The notes beneath the pieces were generated by a model. It made no database searches. It saw only the letters and a list, made by a program, of their open reading frames with translations, and was not told where the DNA came from. Shown piece by piece: positions 1 through 11,693 of a stretch of 64,000 bases of DNA (its first letter is position 1; the number at the start of each line of letters is the position of its first letter). The DNA comes from Odobenus rosmarus divergens (Eukaryota > Chordata > Mammalia > Carnivora > Odobenidae): NCBI RefSeq assembly GCF_000321225.1, contig NW_004451406.1, positions 621,195 through 685,194 on the forward strand. Direction: 5' to 3'. Made by a program: the position numbers and the translations under genes.

Positions 1-173
1 GGCGGCCTGCCTTCAATTGAGGTAATGATCCCAGGGTCCTGGGATCCAGCCCTGCACTGGGCTCTCTGCTAGGCGGGAAGCCTGCTTCTCCCTCTTCCAC
101 TCCCCCTGCTTGTGTTCCTTCTCTTGCTATCTCTCTATCAAATAAATAAAATCTTTTTTAAAAAAAAAAAAAG
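1..173 (+). repeat. Can-SINE (SINEC), 5' end cut by window edge
   Basis: Tail part of a carnivoran tRNA-derived SINE. The segment ATGATCCCAGGGTCCTGGGAT, the CT-rich stretch, AAATAAATAAAATC and a poly-A run are all present. The tRNA-like head lies left of the window. It abuts an inverted SINE head on its right, so it probably inserted into an older minus-strand SINE. Confidence 0.93.
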
Positions 174-207
174 TGATGCTTAACCGACTGAGCCACCCAG
201 GTGCCCC
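174..207 (-). repeat. Head fragment of a minus-strand Can-SINE
   Basis: The stretch is the reverse complement of the first ~34 bases of a Can-SINE (GGGGCACCTGGGTGGCTCAG in reverse). The rest is missing at this point because the plus-strand SINE directly precedes it. It may resume left of the window if this was a nested insertion. Confidence 0.85.
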
Positions 208-895
208 CAGTCTATACTTTTTTTTTTTTAAAGTAATACTTAGTTTATCTTTAAAATTAAATGATCTCAACTAAAATCTACTCTGTAATGTACTGCTAGA
301 CTCAATTTTCTAATACATCACTCTCGGTTGGCCAAGCCTTTGGAAAAGAACCTGTAATATCTCCCAAATAATCATTTTAGCATCTTCTATTTTTAGTAGG
401 TGAGATTCCTCATTGTCCCACTAACAAACTTATATTTTATTTAAGTAATATATTCTGAGTGAATAGTGTGTTCCAGAAAGATACAAAGGGGTGGGTCTTG
501 TAGGATTGTATTAACCATATTAAAGACTATGTACACTAAGTGTATATCCTAAGTGCACTTAGAGTCTATGAACTTTGTTTTGAGGGAAGTGATAAAATCT
601 GCATTTTAGAATGGTCTTTCTGATTAAATGGGGAAAAATTATTTGAAGGAGGGTGAATCTGTTTAAGTTGCTGTTTATTATATGATTCATTATTCATCTC
701 ATCTCATCTCATCTCTGTCTAGTTTTCTGTTAAATATATTCATTGTATTCCCAATTTAATATCAAATAGCTTTAGAATATATATACAGTTATTTTTGCAG
801 ATTCCCTTCTCTATCAAGTATCTTCATCTTTTATTTATTTGAGCCATCTTTCCATGTATTTTACTTACCATAGTCATCGTACTTATTTTAGAATC
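208..895. other. Unique AT-rich DNA
   Basis: No gene or recognised repeat is visible apart from a short (CTCAT)n run near 695-716. All six frames are broken by frequent stops. Confidence 0.5.
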
Positions 896-1093
896 TTTTT
901 TTTAAAGATTTATTTATTTATTTAGAGACAGAGAGTGAGAGAGAGAGCACAATGGTGGGGAGGGGCAGAGGGAAAGGGAGAGGCAGACGCCCTGCTGAGC
1001 AGAGAGCCTGATTAGGGGCTCGATCCCAGGACCCTGGAATCATGACCTGAGCCAAAGGCAGACGCTTAACTGATCGAGTCACCCAGGTGCCCC
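896..1093 (-). repeat. Can-SINE with 15-bp TSD
   Basis: Full-length minus-strand element: poly-T and ATTTATTTATTTA at the left, GA-rich middle, and GAGTCACCCAGGTGCCCC at the right. It is flanked by TACTTATTTTAGAAT (880-894) and TACTTATTTTAAAAT (1096-1110), a TSD with one mismatch. This marks LINE-driven insertion. Confidence 0.95.
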
Positions 1094-2166
1094 TATACTT
1101 ATTTTAAAATATTTGTATGCAAACTCCTAAGTCTGGATTATTTGTGTGTCTCCTTTTATTTTTAATCTTGATTATCAGTCATATTTTCTTGCCTCTTTGC
1201 AAATTTAGTTTTTATTTTTTGTTGTTGTGGTTGTTTTTGGATGCTAGACATTTATAAATAACCACAAGAATCCATAAGATATTATCTTCTTTCAGAGTAG
1301 GTGATTTCTTTATACAAATTAAGCTGGGTCAGATGTAGGTTGTAATTTAGTAAGTCACAGTTTATCTGTGATTTCACCCCTTTTCTCTGAAAATAGTCTT
1401 CCTATGATTTTGATTGTGTGTCTGGTTAAATATCTGATTTTTCAGCATTAAAGACATTGGATTACGCAGTCCTTTGGGTGAGGCAGCTTTTCCCTGCAGT
1501 TTTCCAGCCTACCTATCTAACTTCCTACACTGTGGTAGCTTCAAAATATGGCGTATGCCTTAACTGGATAACTGGCCATGTTCTCCAACTCCAATCCCTT
1601 CTCCCAATAGATCTTTGTTTTTTAAACACCATGAAACTCTAGAAGATTTCATTTTACCTTTACAAGATTTTGGAATAAATCAGTGACCTTCTACATAATC
1701 TCAGAACCTAGCAAATAAATATTCTTTGGGCAAACCAGACATATATTTGAGGATTCTCAATTTCCAATGCTTTTCACTTCACTTGCTCTCTTTCACAAAA
1801 TGTTTTCGGATTTTCTCTACCCCAGAATAGGCTCTCAAGTCCAAGTCAGACTATCAGTCTATACCAAGGATTAACACATATCCTCAGGAAGGAAAAAGAT
1901 GGATGGTGGTAGTCAGCATTATCATTTTACCTCAGAAAGTCTTTTCTGTTTTTTAAATTTCATTTATTCTATTCCTCATTCCTTCCATAGCCCTTGAGTG
2001 CTTTCTAAAATGTGGGATGTTTTAAACTTAGTTGGCTTTTTCCAGTTGTTTTAGCTAGGTCATTGGCCTGCAGTAATCCATTTTACCTCAAAGTAGAATA
2101 CCCAAGAGTCATGGGTTTAATGGCCAAATAGGGAATAGTAACAAAGACATAAGAAGGGAGAGGCCT

Positions 2167-2168
<2 letters not shown>
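1094..2168. other. Unique AT-rich DNA
   Basis: Nothing recognised. The 61-codon open frame at 1457-1642 has no sign of coding selection and no familiar domain. Confidence 0.45.
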
Positions 2169-2202
<34 letters not shown>

Positions 2203-2218
2203 ACACACACTCACTCAC
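2169..2218 (+). repeat. (CA)n microsatellite
   Basis: About 20 CA units with one TA interruption, ending in TCACTCAC. It is likely length-polymorphic. Confidence 0.95.
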
Positions 2219-4450
2219 AAATCCTGCATACTTTCACTGTAAAGATACATTAAAATATAGGCATCAAAGGGAGATGCCAATGTTTTCCCCTGTCTTAGTG
2301 TGCTTTAGGGGGTGTCAAACTTTTGGTTAAATCTGTTTAACCAACCAGATTGTTCCTGGATTAATAATGTGTTTAGCAGAAGAAAAAACAAACTTAAATT
2401 ATCCTCTTTATTTGAAGGATAAGATACTAGACGTCATGGCATGGGAGATATCACGATTACCAAAATTATCACCAGCGGTGGTATGAGGTACAGATGAAAA
2501 ACAAGATATTGGGTGATCAAGGAGCTTTGATACTTAGTTGCTTTGGTGAAATGGTAATTACAAAGATGGCGGCATGTTGTGGTAACATCTGATAACACTG
2601 GAAAATTTACATGGGGAAATTAAAAAGCAAAGTCTAAAAATTAAAAAAAATTTTACTGAATTGCTATGGAGTCATTGACAGAATATATCTTTAATGGAAT
2701 AAGGAAGCCATGATATAAAGAATATATAGTGTATGCCATCATTTGCTTAAGTAAAAGTAAATATATATGTATTTTCTTATTTTTGTAAAAATAAATAATG
2801 GACTAAAAACTAGTCAAATTGATTATCTATGGTGGATGGAAGTGATATGAAACTGGTAGGACAGGAAATGAAACTTTTTTGCCTGCACCTTTTGTTTTAT
2901 ATATTTAAAATATAAACTTAATTCAGTAAAGATTCAAGTTTCTAGATGCCATTGTCCCAGTGCAGTATAGCTGGGAAGAGAAAGAACGAGAGCATGGGGG
3001 AATATTGCTTAATGGGCAGGGAGGGAAAGATAATCCCATCATGGAGAAAAGGAGACCAGCAAAAAATCAGACATTGACCTACCTTCTATGGTGGAAATCA
3101 AGGGAGTAAGGGTACTTTCCATTCAGTGCCAGAGGGAGGGAAAACAATAAACACTAGGATGATCCGTTAGATTTGGCAATTAGGAAATAATTAGCTAAAA
3201 AATAGAAAGGAATTGGGGGGTGGGCAAATGGGGAAGGAAAAGCTATAAATCAAATAAGGAGCTCAGGATGTTCCTCAAAGGCAAGGGTTCCTTCACCATT
3301 TGCTTAAGGCTCTGTCCAAGATTAATACATTTGATGAACTGGTTTAATTGAATTTTTCAATGTTAATACAAGAATAGGAGAGAAAAGTAAAGTAAAATAA
3401 AACAAAACCAGCAAAACAAAAATGAAAAAAAAAAACACAAGAAACCCTCAGATGATAGTTTAATCTCTTAACGACAGGATTTGTTTCTGTTTTTCTTTGT
3501 TTCTGTGTTCAAATCTGAGTCTTTTGCAGGGAAGCATGAACAGGGCTAGAACGATTCTCTAAAGGCCCTACACTGGAAATCCTTTCAGGACGTTTTAGTC
3601 ATTTTTCCATACACAGTATGCTTTGCCTCTGAGCCCACTGTTTGAAATGTCTATTGCTCTTCAGGTCACAGAGGAGCAAATCTTTCAAAATGGCCATGCT
3701 GGCTTAACCTGTGGAGAGGAAAGTCAACATACAAGAAGTTCAATTACCGTGAATTTAAAACAACAACAAAAAAAATGTCTTTCTGAAGTTATAGTTATGT
3801 TCAACTAGAATGTGTCCACATTTCAAAAATGGCATTTTTCTGTTTTAAATTTGCCATCATTGCTATCCTGCAGCTCTCCCAGGAGCTGAGCTAGTGCTAC
3901 CAATTGCATTGCTCTACTGTGCTGTGACCAGAAAGTCAAGGTGACTTCACATGGGCTTTCCATATGTAGAGCCACACCTGGACAAAGAAAGATCTCTTCG
4001 TATATGATCCCCCAAATAAAGGCTGTTGATGAGGATATAAAGAAAATAGATGATAGAGCGATACATGCATACATAAATACACATATAGATGGACAGACAG
4101 GAGGGAGAGGGAATTAATACTATTTGAAGCCCTCATAGGAGCGGAAACTATGAGGGTTTTTTGGTATGAGGCAAAATCTAACCCTAAAAACAAGAAGTCA
4201 TATTCCTATTGGAGCTTAAGCATGGTCCCTATACTTGGGACATTTCAAGAAACAATAGAATCTCTAGTTCCTAGTGCCATCATCCCAAACAAGTTTATAG
4301 TTCTGGACCTAATCTTTAGCATTGCCAAAGATCCTAAGAGTAGCTCAGTGATGTTCACAGAAAGAAGCCTAAGTACAAAAGAGAAAACATTTTGGCCTGA
4401 ATGTCAGTCATTTTGTGCTGGTTTTTTTATAGTTAGAATGCCCATATAAT
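2219..4450. other. Largely unique DNA, possible old LINE tail
   Basis: No gene is seen. The AT-rich stretch around 2640-2935 resembles the 3' tail of an old mammalian LINE, but I cannot place it in a family with confidence. Confidence 0.35.
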
Positions 4451-4650
4451 GGGGCGCCTGGGTGGCTCAGTCATTAAGCGTCTGCCTTTGGCTCAGGTCA
4501 TGATCCCGGGGTCCTGGGATCAAGCCCCGCATCAGGCTCCCTGCTCGGCGGGGAGCCTGTTTCTCCCTCTTCCACTCCCCCTGCTTGTGTTCCGTCTCTT
4601 GCTGTGTCTCTATTTGTCAAATAAATAAATAAAATCTTTAAAAAAAAAAA
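4451..4650 (+). repeat. Can-SINE, full length, 15-bp TSD
   Basis: It opens with GGGGCGCCTGGGTGGCTCAG and keeps several CpGs in its head, then has the CT-rich tract, AAATAAATAAATAAAATC and poly-A. The flanking copies of AGAATGCCCATATAA (4435-4449 and 4650-4664) are identical. The intact TSD and CpG content suggest a fairly young insertion. Confidence 0.97.
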
Positions 4651-5769
4651 GAATGCCCATATAACTTATCTCCCAAATTGAGCCACTTTTGAGAAAGAAT
4701 GAGCTGGAGGGAACACATCCTAAAATAGGCAGGATTCTGGAAAGACAAAGATAAACCAGAAGTGTCCTAGGTAAAGCAGAATATATAGTTACCAATCTGT
4801 AGTCTGTGATCTGTGCACACAAACTTAATTGGGGAAAGTCTTAAAAAATTTAATTTTCTGTTTTACCACACCTAGAGGTGGTTTGGTGATTGGGTAGAAA
4901 TCTACCTGTATCTATGGTTCATATTTTCAGTGTCATTTAAGATTTTTAGTATCTTGTGGAGCTTATTTATTCATTCTTGTGGCAATTCAAACAACAACAT
5001 CTTGAAAACAAAACTTTTCAAATTCTTCTGATTTCCATTTCTTCTTTGAGCCGCCAGTATATTTTGTGAGCATACATCTTAAATTGTAACTCATGGTAGC
5101 TATAGCCCCTGCCTCTTTCAGAGGAAGAATTACTTAGACCATTAAAGTGTCTGTCTGTGATAAGGATTCTTTTTGTCCCTAAATTTATTCCAAAGGAAGT
5201 ATCTCCATCAATAGATTAGTGAAATTAAACGTTTTAAAATGTGCCTTAAGTCTGTATCCCTGGAGTCCAAGGAAGGACGTCATTATGGCATAAACCTTTC
5301 AAGAGAATACCTTTGTCTGAAAGCTTGAATTTGACAGGATATTAAGTAGTAGATCTTTCTGATAGACTTTTATTTTTGTTTTTCTTTTGCTTTCTGCCCC
5401 ATTTCTTCTTTTCTCTTTTTCTCCTGTCCTCCCTTTGTTTAATCTGTCTTTCCTATTCTGGTAATACCTGTTTTTCCTCCTACTTAGTATTATATCACCT
5501 TGAAGTTCTCTCAGTAGTGCTTTGAATATATCATTTGATTTTCTCTGTATTTTTTTCTCAAAACTGCTAAATTTCTTTGGTTTGTCTGTCCATATCCCAA
5601 GAAATATTAATTGATTGTGTGTTATTGAGTCTCTTTCTCCAAAATTGAGAGGTGTATCTCAGTAGTTTCCTAGATTCCAGCTCCTTCTTGAAGAGCAATA
5701 TTATAATGAGCTCTAAGATACTGTCTCTTTCCTTCTTTCAATTGTAATCTGGCCTCTGCCATTGTAAAA
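4651..5769. other. Unique DNA, pyrimidine-rich in places
   Basis: No gene or confident repeat. The stretch at 5370-5450 is strongly T/C-rich but carries no recognisable element. Confidence 0.4.
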
Positions 5770-6245
5770 GTCAGGACCACCATAGAAAATAGGTATCAGG
5801 CTCAAATTAGGATAATGCAATAATAATTAACAAGGCACTATCTACAACACTTTGGGCACAAAGTATACCACAAGGGACAGTGCAGTACCCCAGGACTAGT
5901 AATGGTGAACAGTTAACCACATTTAAACCTAAGTGGATGAGGAGACAGAGTGATTAATAGAAATTAGAAAAATAAACTGGTGCTGCTAATACCCCAAGCC
6001 CAGATGGATAAAGGCAGGGAGCAGTTACCTAAACCCAACAGAATCATATAGAAAGGACCAACTTTAAAGAGAGCCAAACTGTGACCTTCAGCAAAAGGAT
6101 AGAGCCAAACTAATGAGAGCAAAAGAGAAGAAATCAGGATGGATACATCCCAGTATTGCTCAGTAATCATTCTCCTTCCCTTTGCTCTCTCTGCAGGGCT
6201 CACTGTTGACTGAATCAGACCTGAAGCCAGATGACATGGGAGCCC
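5770..6245 (-). repeat. Degenerate LTR-like mammalian repeat (minus)
   Basis: The reverse complement reads like an ancient mammalian interspersed repeat of LTR type: blocks near GGTAACTGCTCCCTGCC, then CTGGGGTACTGCACTGTCCC, then an AT-rich end closing on GGTGGTCCTGAC. I recognise the layout but not the exact family. The 98-codon minus frame at 5964-6260 lies in this repeat and is not a gene. Confidence 0.45.
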
Positions 6246-6559
6246 TTTCATATAGGCCATACATGTTAGTTTCCCAAGACAGAGAGCAAAAGGGAAAAAG
6301 GTAGAAAGTAGTTCTGAGGGAAGATAATTGCAACGATCTATGCGCCTTACCCTTCAGTAGCTACTCTCTCCTTCGTGTAGGGAAACATTTGTGTCACAAT
6401 CACAGACGATTCATAAATTACCATCAGGATATGACACCATCTCAGGTTGATAAGCAAATGTATTATACTAAAAAAAAAACTGAAATGTAGAGCATTTGTC
6501 ACAGCAGGTATTCTCACTTTCTTTTATAAAAAGCATGTCCTCTGGTCAAAGGCACTATT

Positions 6560-8230
6560 ACAAGAAATGCCATGGCTGTATATAAAGCATTCATAAGTGA
6601 AAAAAAAAAAAAGTAGTACTGACAGAACCACTACAGCAGGCAAATCCATACCCAGAATGTTTATGTTTTCTGGTAACAGTAAAGTGCCATGTCTCTGCAA
6701 GAGGAGGGGTCAAACCTAAGAAACCTACCACTGTCAAGCCAGTTTTTTTTCCCCCAGAGAATGGTGATATATCACGGGTCGGCATTTGCCTCTGCTACTG
6801 ACAGGTTGAATACTCAGGCAAACTCTTCTTTCACATTACAGAAGCAACCATATTTACCACCAAAATTGTGCCAACTGGGAAATTTTCCCTTTAGTGTTTA
6901 AGTAGAAGATCCCTGCTAAGTGGGGTGGTAGTACGAAAGCCATCGGCCTCAGCCTGGGACAGAATATCAGGAAGATTTGCCCATATACAGTGCCACTGCT
7001 TTTTTCTTCTATGTTAACTGGCCTTAAGATCAGTTAAGTAGTAACTCTAGGAGTCTGTGTTCTAATTCTTCTTTGAGGTTTTCTAGACGCTCCTGCAGTA
7101 TAATTCTTTGCCTTAGATCTTCCAGTATTTTTGGATCCAAGTGGCAGGGTATCTTGACTCTAATCTGGACCTGCTGCAGAAATATGTGCTCCAAGTCTCA
7201 ATCATAATTGTCCTCCATAGGGGTTATCTAAAAAGTAGGCAGAGCAGAATAATCAAATGTAGAATTTTCTGCTTCTGAAACTCAAGAGGTCTCATGGAGC
7301 ACTGTGCCTCCTTCTTTTGATGGGTAGTGTAAAGTGAAGTAAGGTTTCCCTTACTTTAATAAGCAACATCTCTAAATGCTCTATACCGTGGATCCCTAGA
7401 AACTTCACCAATAGGATAAGTCTTAAATTTTGGGGGGTTTAATTACCACACTCTTGGAAACGTATCTAACAGTAAGGCATGTAGGATTCTTGCTGCTTAC
7501 TCATTACTGGATCCAACTAACATAAAACAATGTAACGGATCAACAAGATGTTATGAGGGATATCAAGAGGACCAAAAGTCCTCTACATACTATAACAGAA
7601 AGAACAAGACAACAAAGGTGTACTGTTGTCATTGCTACATAAGTGGAAACTGCTTCTGATTTTCCTTACCTATGGGAATATAACCAACAGCATTTGGCAA
7701 GTCTGTCACTACATACCAGGTGCCAGGTTTTCCACAATAAAATATTGTACCCAGTATGGCAGCTGCAATTGGCATTATCATCTCATTCAGTTTATGAAAA
7801 TCTACTCTCAACTTCCCAAGCACATTGGACTTTGCACAGGCCAAGTAGGTGATATAAATGGGGATGTGACAAGATTCACCATCCCTGCACCCTTCAGATA
7901 TCTGATGGCAGTTATCTACTCTACATTTGCCTTAATGAAGCTATATTGTTTTGATTTACTCTTTTGATAGGGGTTGGTGGTACTTCCAAGGGCTTTTACT
8001 TGTCCCTGCCTGCCATAATGACTCTCACTTCACAAGCCAGGGAAACAATACAAGAAATCTGTCAGTTAAAATCTATTTCCCCTATTCATTCTGAAATAAC
8101 CACAGGATGGGTTCAAAATGACTATCTCCTCTTAAAGCTGGACTCTTTTTCATTACTGGTTATGGCAGGAACTATGTTGACCACAGCCATAGGTGACCTC
8201 CAGTGCCCAAGTATAATTTCCTCGCCTTGA
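6560..8230 (-). pseudogene. ERV-L-type pol remnant (minus strand)
   Basis: Decayed endogenous retroviral polymerase region. The best part is the open stretch 7635-7844 (minus), which shows DFHKLNEM followed by WYVVTDLPNAVGYIPIG. These match the palm entry and motif A region of ERV-L-class reverse transcriptases. Further downstream on the minus strand (toward about 6900) I could follow short pol-like blocks only across several stops and frameshifts, and the catalytic YxDD motif is not intact there. Upstream (7850-8230) is probably the protease/pol junction, but this is weak. It has no coding capacity. A MaLR-type LTR lies directly to its right on the other strand, so that LTR does not belong to it. 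Outer boundaries are guesses. Confidence 0.7.
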
Positions 8231-8235
8231 ATGGT

Positions 8236-8768
8236 GGTGGAATCTGTAACTTGCCTCTAAGCAACTGAATATGGCAAAGGTGATAAGATGCCACTGTTAT
8301 GCTCTATGGCAAAGGAGAAGGGATTTTACAGGTGCAGTTAAGGTCCCTAATCATTGATTGACTTCAAGTTACACTGTCTTAATTGAGTGAACCCTTTATA
8401 AGAGGGCATAGGGCTTCCTTAAAGCTAGGACTCAAAGAAGAAGTGGTGTTTGTTCTCTCTCTCTCTCTCTCCCTCCCTTCCTCCACTTTTGCCATGGATT
8501 CCACAGCCATTATGAAATGAATTTTGCCAGCAACGTGAGGGAGCTTGGAAGCAGATCCTTACCCAGTTGAGCATCCATATGAGAATGTGGTTGAGCCAGC
8601 ACCATGATTACAGTCTTGTGAAACCTTGAGCAGAAAACCAAGAACCCAGCTAATCCACATCCAGACTTTTAGACTTTAGAAACTGTGGGATAATAAACAG
8701 ATGCTGTTTTATTGTTTTAAGCTTCTGTTAGTCGTAATTTGTTTCCCAGTATAGAAAACTAATATAGG
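8236..8768 (+). repeat. MaLR (MLT1-like) LTR
   Basis: Solitary LTR relic of the mammalian apparent LTR retrotransposon group. The 5' part has GTAACTTGCCTCTAAGCAAC and AATATGGCAAAGGTGA. The 3' part has GAAACTGTGGGATAATAAAC and ends near GAAAACTAATATAGG, typical of MLT1-like LTR ends. A (CT)n tract sits at 8453-8475. No internal region is attached. Confidence 0.7.
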
Positions 8769-8787
8769 AACTCTTACTATGGTTGAG

Positions 8788-9004
8788 CAGGATTTTTCAA
8801 CTTCAGCACTCTGAGATTTTTAGCCAGATAATTCATTCTTGTCAGGGATTGTCCTATGCATCCTAAGATGTTTAGAAACATCTCAGGCCTGTATTCATTA
8901 GATGCCAGTAGCACGTACCTTCCCAGTTGTGACAATGAAAAATGTCTCTGGACATTGCCAGATGTCCACCAGGGGACAAAAATCACACAGGTTCAGAAAC
9001 ACTG
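8788..9004 (-). mobile_element. MER5A-like hAT (Charlie) DNA transposon relic
   Basis: Non-autonomous DNA transposon. Recognisable blocks include TAGATGCCAGTAGCA, GACAATGAAAAATGTCTCTGG, ACATTGCCAGATGTCC and the terminal GGTTCAGAAACACTG. In MER5A orientation this is the reverse complement. It is old and shared by placental mammals. The minus open frame 8777-8986 is contained in it and is not a gene. Confidence 0.85.
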
Positions 9005-9115
9005 GTGTAGAGGCAACAGGAAGTGGTAGGAATTGGTTCACAACAGAATCAAGATGCTCATGTGAGGTTGTACAAAATCATCAAAAGTGCAATTATTGAA
9101 AATATTTTTTAGGTA

Positions 9116-9360
9116 GGGGCACCTGGGTGGCTCAGTCGGTTAAGCATCCAACTCTTGGTTTTGGCTCAGGTCATGATCTCAGAATCATGGGTCAAGCCCC
9201 GGGTCAAGCTCTGTGCTGGGCATGGAGCCTGCTTCAGATTCTCTCTCCTCTCCCTCTGCCCTTCTGTGCACTGCCCCCCCCCACCATTCACATGTGCACA
9301 TGTTCTCTCTCTCTCTCTCTCTCAAAAAAAATATATGTGTGTGTGTGTGTGTGTATTTTT
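9116..9360 (+). repeat. Older Can-SINE with (TC)n and (TG)n tail
   Basis: Head GGGGCACCTGGGTGGCTCAG is followed by the older body variant (CATCCAACTCTTGGTTTTGG). The CT-rich tract has become (TC)n at 9303-9323, and the tail carries a (TG)n run at 9336-9354. The plus frames at 9127-9417 and 9155-9367 are translations of this SINE. Confidence 0.93.
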
Positions 9361-9449
9361 AAAGTAGATAAGAGAAGGGGTTGCTTCCATCAGCAGATAA
9401 GTGTCAGGGAAAGGTAAAACTTCAGTTTTCCATCTCATCTCTTTCCATC

Positions 9450-10040
9450 TCATCCTTGCAAATCAAGAGGTTCAAATCTTTGTGTTCACTTTAAGAACAC
9501 ACCTGAAATTTCCCAGGCCATCAGCTGTATGTGCCTATCTGAAAATCCACTAAGTACCTGAAGGATTTCACTTTGCAGAAGCAGTGTGTCCCATTCCATC
9601 CCTACAATGGTGGAGTTGGTAGGTGTGCCCAGGCCAGAGAGTGGGGCTGCACACAGGCTTGGTGGCCCAAAAAGAGTGCCGAATTTTTACTGCACACGCT
9701 TGAAAATGCAGAGAGTAATGCTGAACTTAAGAGTTTAGATATAAGTTCTCTGGTCATTGAGCACATCCAGGTGAACAGAGCTCCCCAACATACAGTGTAG
9801 AACTTAAAGGGCTCATAGTCAGATTAACCCATACATGAGCTCTCCTTGCCACATTGAGATGATCCATACTGAAAAAGAGAAGATTGTTCCTAAACCAGAA
9901 GAGGAAGTTGCACAGAAGAAAAATATCCTGAAGAAACAAAAGTTGCACAGAAGAAAAGAAACTGAAGAAACAAAAACTTACGGCCAGAGAGTAAATTCTG
10001 CATACAATAAATGCAAATAAAAGTAAAAACAAGAAAAAAA
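9450..10040 (+). pseudogene. RPL17: RPL17 processed pseudogene
   Basis: Intronless broken copy of the mRNA for 60S ribosomal protein L17 (uL22). Parts of the protein are plain in different frames: SNLCVHFKNTPE near 9475-9510, [19 protein letters not shown] and [18 protein letters not shown] in 9573-9800, and [19 protein letters not shown] from 9835. Frame is lost between 9790 and 9830 with several stops. The first third is missing or unrecognisable. A 35-bp internal tandem duplication (9907 and 9942) lies in the lysine-rich C-terminal part. The 3' UTR with AATAAA and an A-rich end (to ~10040) follows, which marks reverse transcription of an mRNA. It is not expected to make protein. Confidence 0.95.
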
Positions 10041-11480
10041 TGTTCAAGCAAACCCTTGTGATTTTTTACTCAGTTGAAAACTGAGTAGTGAGAATATATA
10101 TGGTATGGTATGTACTAAAAAGAGAACATAGTATACTATACTACTGTGCACTGTATATAAAATGTATATATATTACATTATGTAATACATTGCACTCTGA
10201 AGATATTTTATGTAGCTACCTTAACAAACTAAGATATGGAAACATCTTTAATTTTGCTGACATATTATTTACAAATCAGAAATATAATTGCCTTTCTACA
10301 GTTTTTAACCTTAGCAACTTAAACATAAATTCAGTGATGGAAAACGAACTCTAATAAATGAATTGTACAGGCATTACAGATTGGAAAAAGCAAGTGTCGT
10401 TTTTGCAATGTCAACTCTGTTCTGTGTCTTCGTATAAATAGCCAGAGGCAGGCTTGAATACTTTCATTTGAAATCGACTAATGATTTCACGTTACTCGTT
10501 TCCTGGTACCACCACCAGCAATACCTCTACCACCACACGTTTTATTTGTTTGTTTCTTTGTTTATATTTTATTTTTAACTCTGTGTCTTCAACCTAATGG
10601 AAGAAAGGTTCTCATAAACCATGGTAATGTTTCACAAGTCTGTGTATGATTATCTCTATTTCAAGCATGAGATACAGGGAAGAAATGAAAAGAGGTAAAT
10701 CTAGCCACCCTACAAAACAATTCCATCTTAGCCTTGAAGTGTAAGTTCTTGAAAATTCCAGTATTAAACTCACACTTATTTCTGTCTTCATCTATACCAA
10801 GTATTTTCCCCATATACCCAAACAGGACCCTTGTTTTATTGCTGGTATACAGCTGTTGTTTCATATGGTACATGTACAAAAGAATGAATGAATATTGATA
10901 ACAATATATTTATATTTGCAAAATTATTTTAGGTTATCTGCTACATTTTTTTTTGTCTGCGCCACCTCTTTTCTTTTCTTTGCCCTTCCTGAACCAACAC
11001 TCAAATACTTGACCCACACCAGTCAATTAGAGCATGCTATTCTCCTGGGCCAAAGTTCTGGTGCAGGAGTATGCATGTAGCTCCAGTAGGGTAAATTAGG
11101 GATCTTTTGAGGAGATCAATATGAGAGATGAGAGGTAGACTGTCTCTTTCCTTTCCAGACGGTGAGCCGTATGGACCATATAAGCCTGAGTGGCTGAAGA
11201 ATTATTTCCCACCACAGAGAGAGCTCTCACCAGACAATGCCAAACAACTGAAAACAGAAGTGAAAGGGTGAGTAAGAAACCCAGTGACACCATGCGATAG
11301 CTAAGAGAGCTGATATATTTCATTGTTTATTTTGTTTTTGTCTTAGTGTGGTTTTAAAAGTCATGTTAAGTTGTTTTATGACATTTGGAACTGAAAAACT
11401 TATGAGTAATATAACTGCCCTTTGTAATTTAGTATAAATTTCCTCCCTACAAATCAGAATTCCATTTTGACCTAGTTCGT
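10041..11480. other. Unique AT-rich DNA, possible MIR and LTR-like traces
   Basis: No gene. 10648-10712 weakly resembles a MIR core. 11010-11270 resembles a decayed interspersed repeat, class unknown. Open frames 10088-10354 and 10661-10879 show no known domain. Confidence 0.35.
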
Positions 11481-11693
11481 CTTTTTTTTTTTTTTTTTTT
11501 TTTGATTTTATTTGACAGAGAGAGATACAGCAAGAGAGGGAACACAAGCAGGGGGAGTGGGAGAGGGAGAAGCAGGCTGCCCGCAGAGCAGGGAGCCCGA
11601 TGCAGGGCTTGATGCAGGGCTCGATCCCAGGACCCTGGGATCATGACCCAAGCTGAAGGCAGACGCTTAATGACTGAGCCACCCAGGCACCCC
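11481..11693 (-). repeat. Can-SINE with long poly-T and internal 12-bp duplication
   Basis: A 22-base T run begins the minus-strand element, and GAGCCACCCAGGCACCCC closes it. Short TSD-like flanks CTAGTTCGT (11472-11480) and CTAGTTCAT (11693-11701) are present. The segment GATGCAGGGCTTGATGCAGG shows a local 12-bp duplication within the body. Confidence 0.95.

Noticed and set aside
4451..4530. tRNA genes at SINE heads
   Set aside because: The heads are tRNA-derived but carry the Can-SINE sequence with attached body, tail and TSD; no complete cloverleaf gene stands alone.
6591..6785. Minus-strand 64-codon frame as a gene
   Set aside because: It lies at the weak end of the ERV-L-type relic and in a poly-A/T run.
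9127..9417. Frames with repeated S/L and VCVCVC-type ends as small secreted or cysteine-rich proteins
   Set aside because: They are translations of a Can-SINE with (TC)n and (TG)n tails. The same holds for frames at 59060-59272, 37854-38060 and 60206-60388.
9573..10020. Intact ribosomal protein gene
   Set aside because: Missing start region, frameshift, internal stops and an internal duplication show it is a dead retrocopy.
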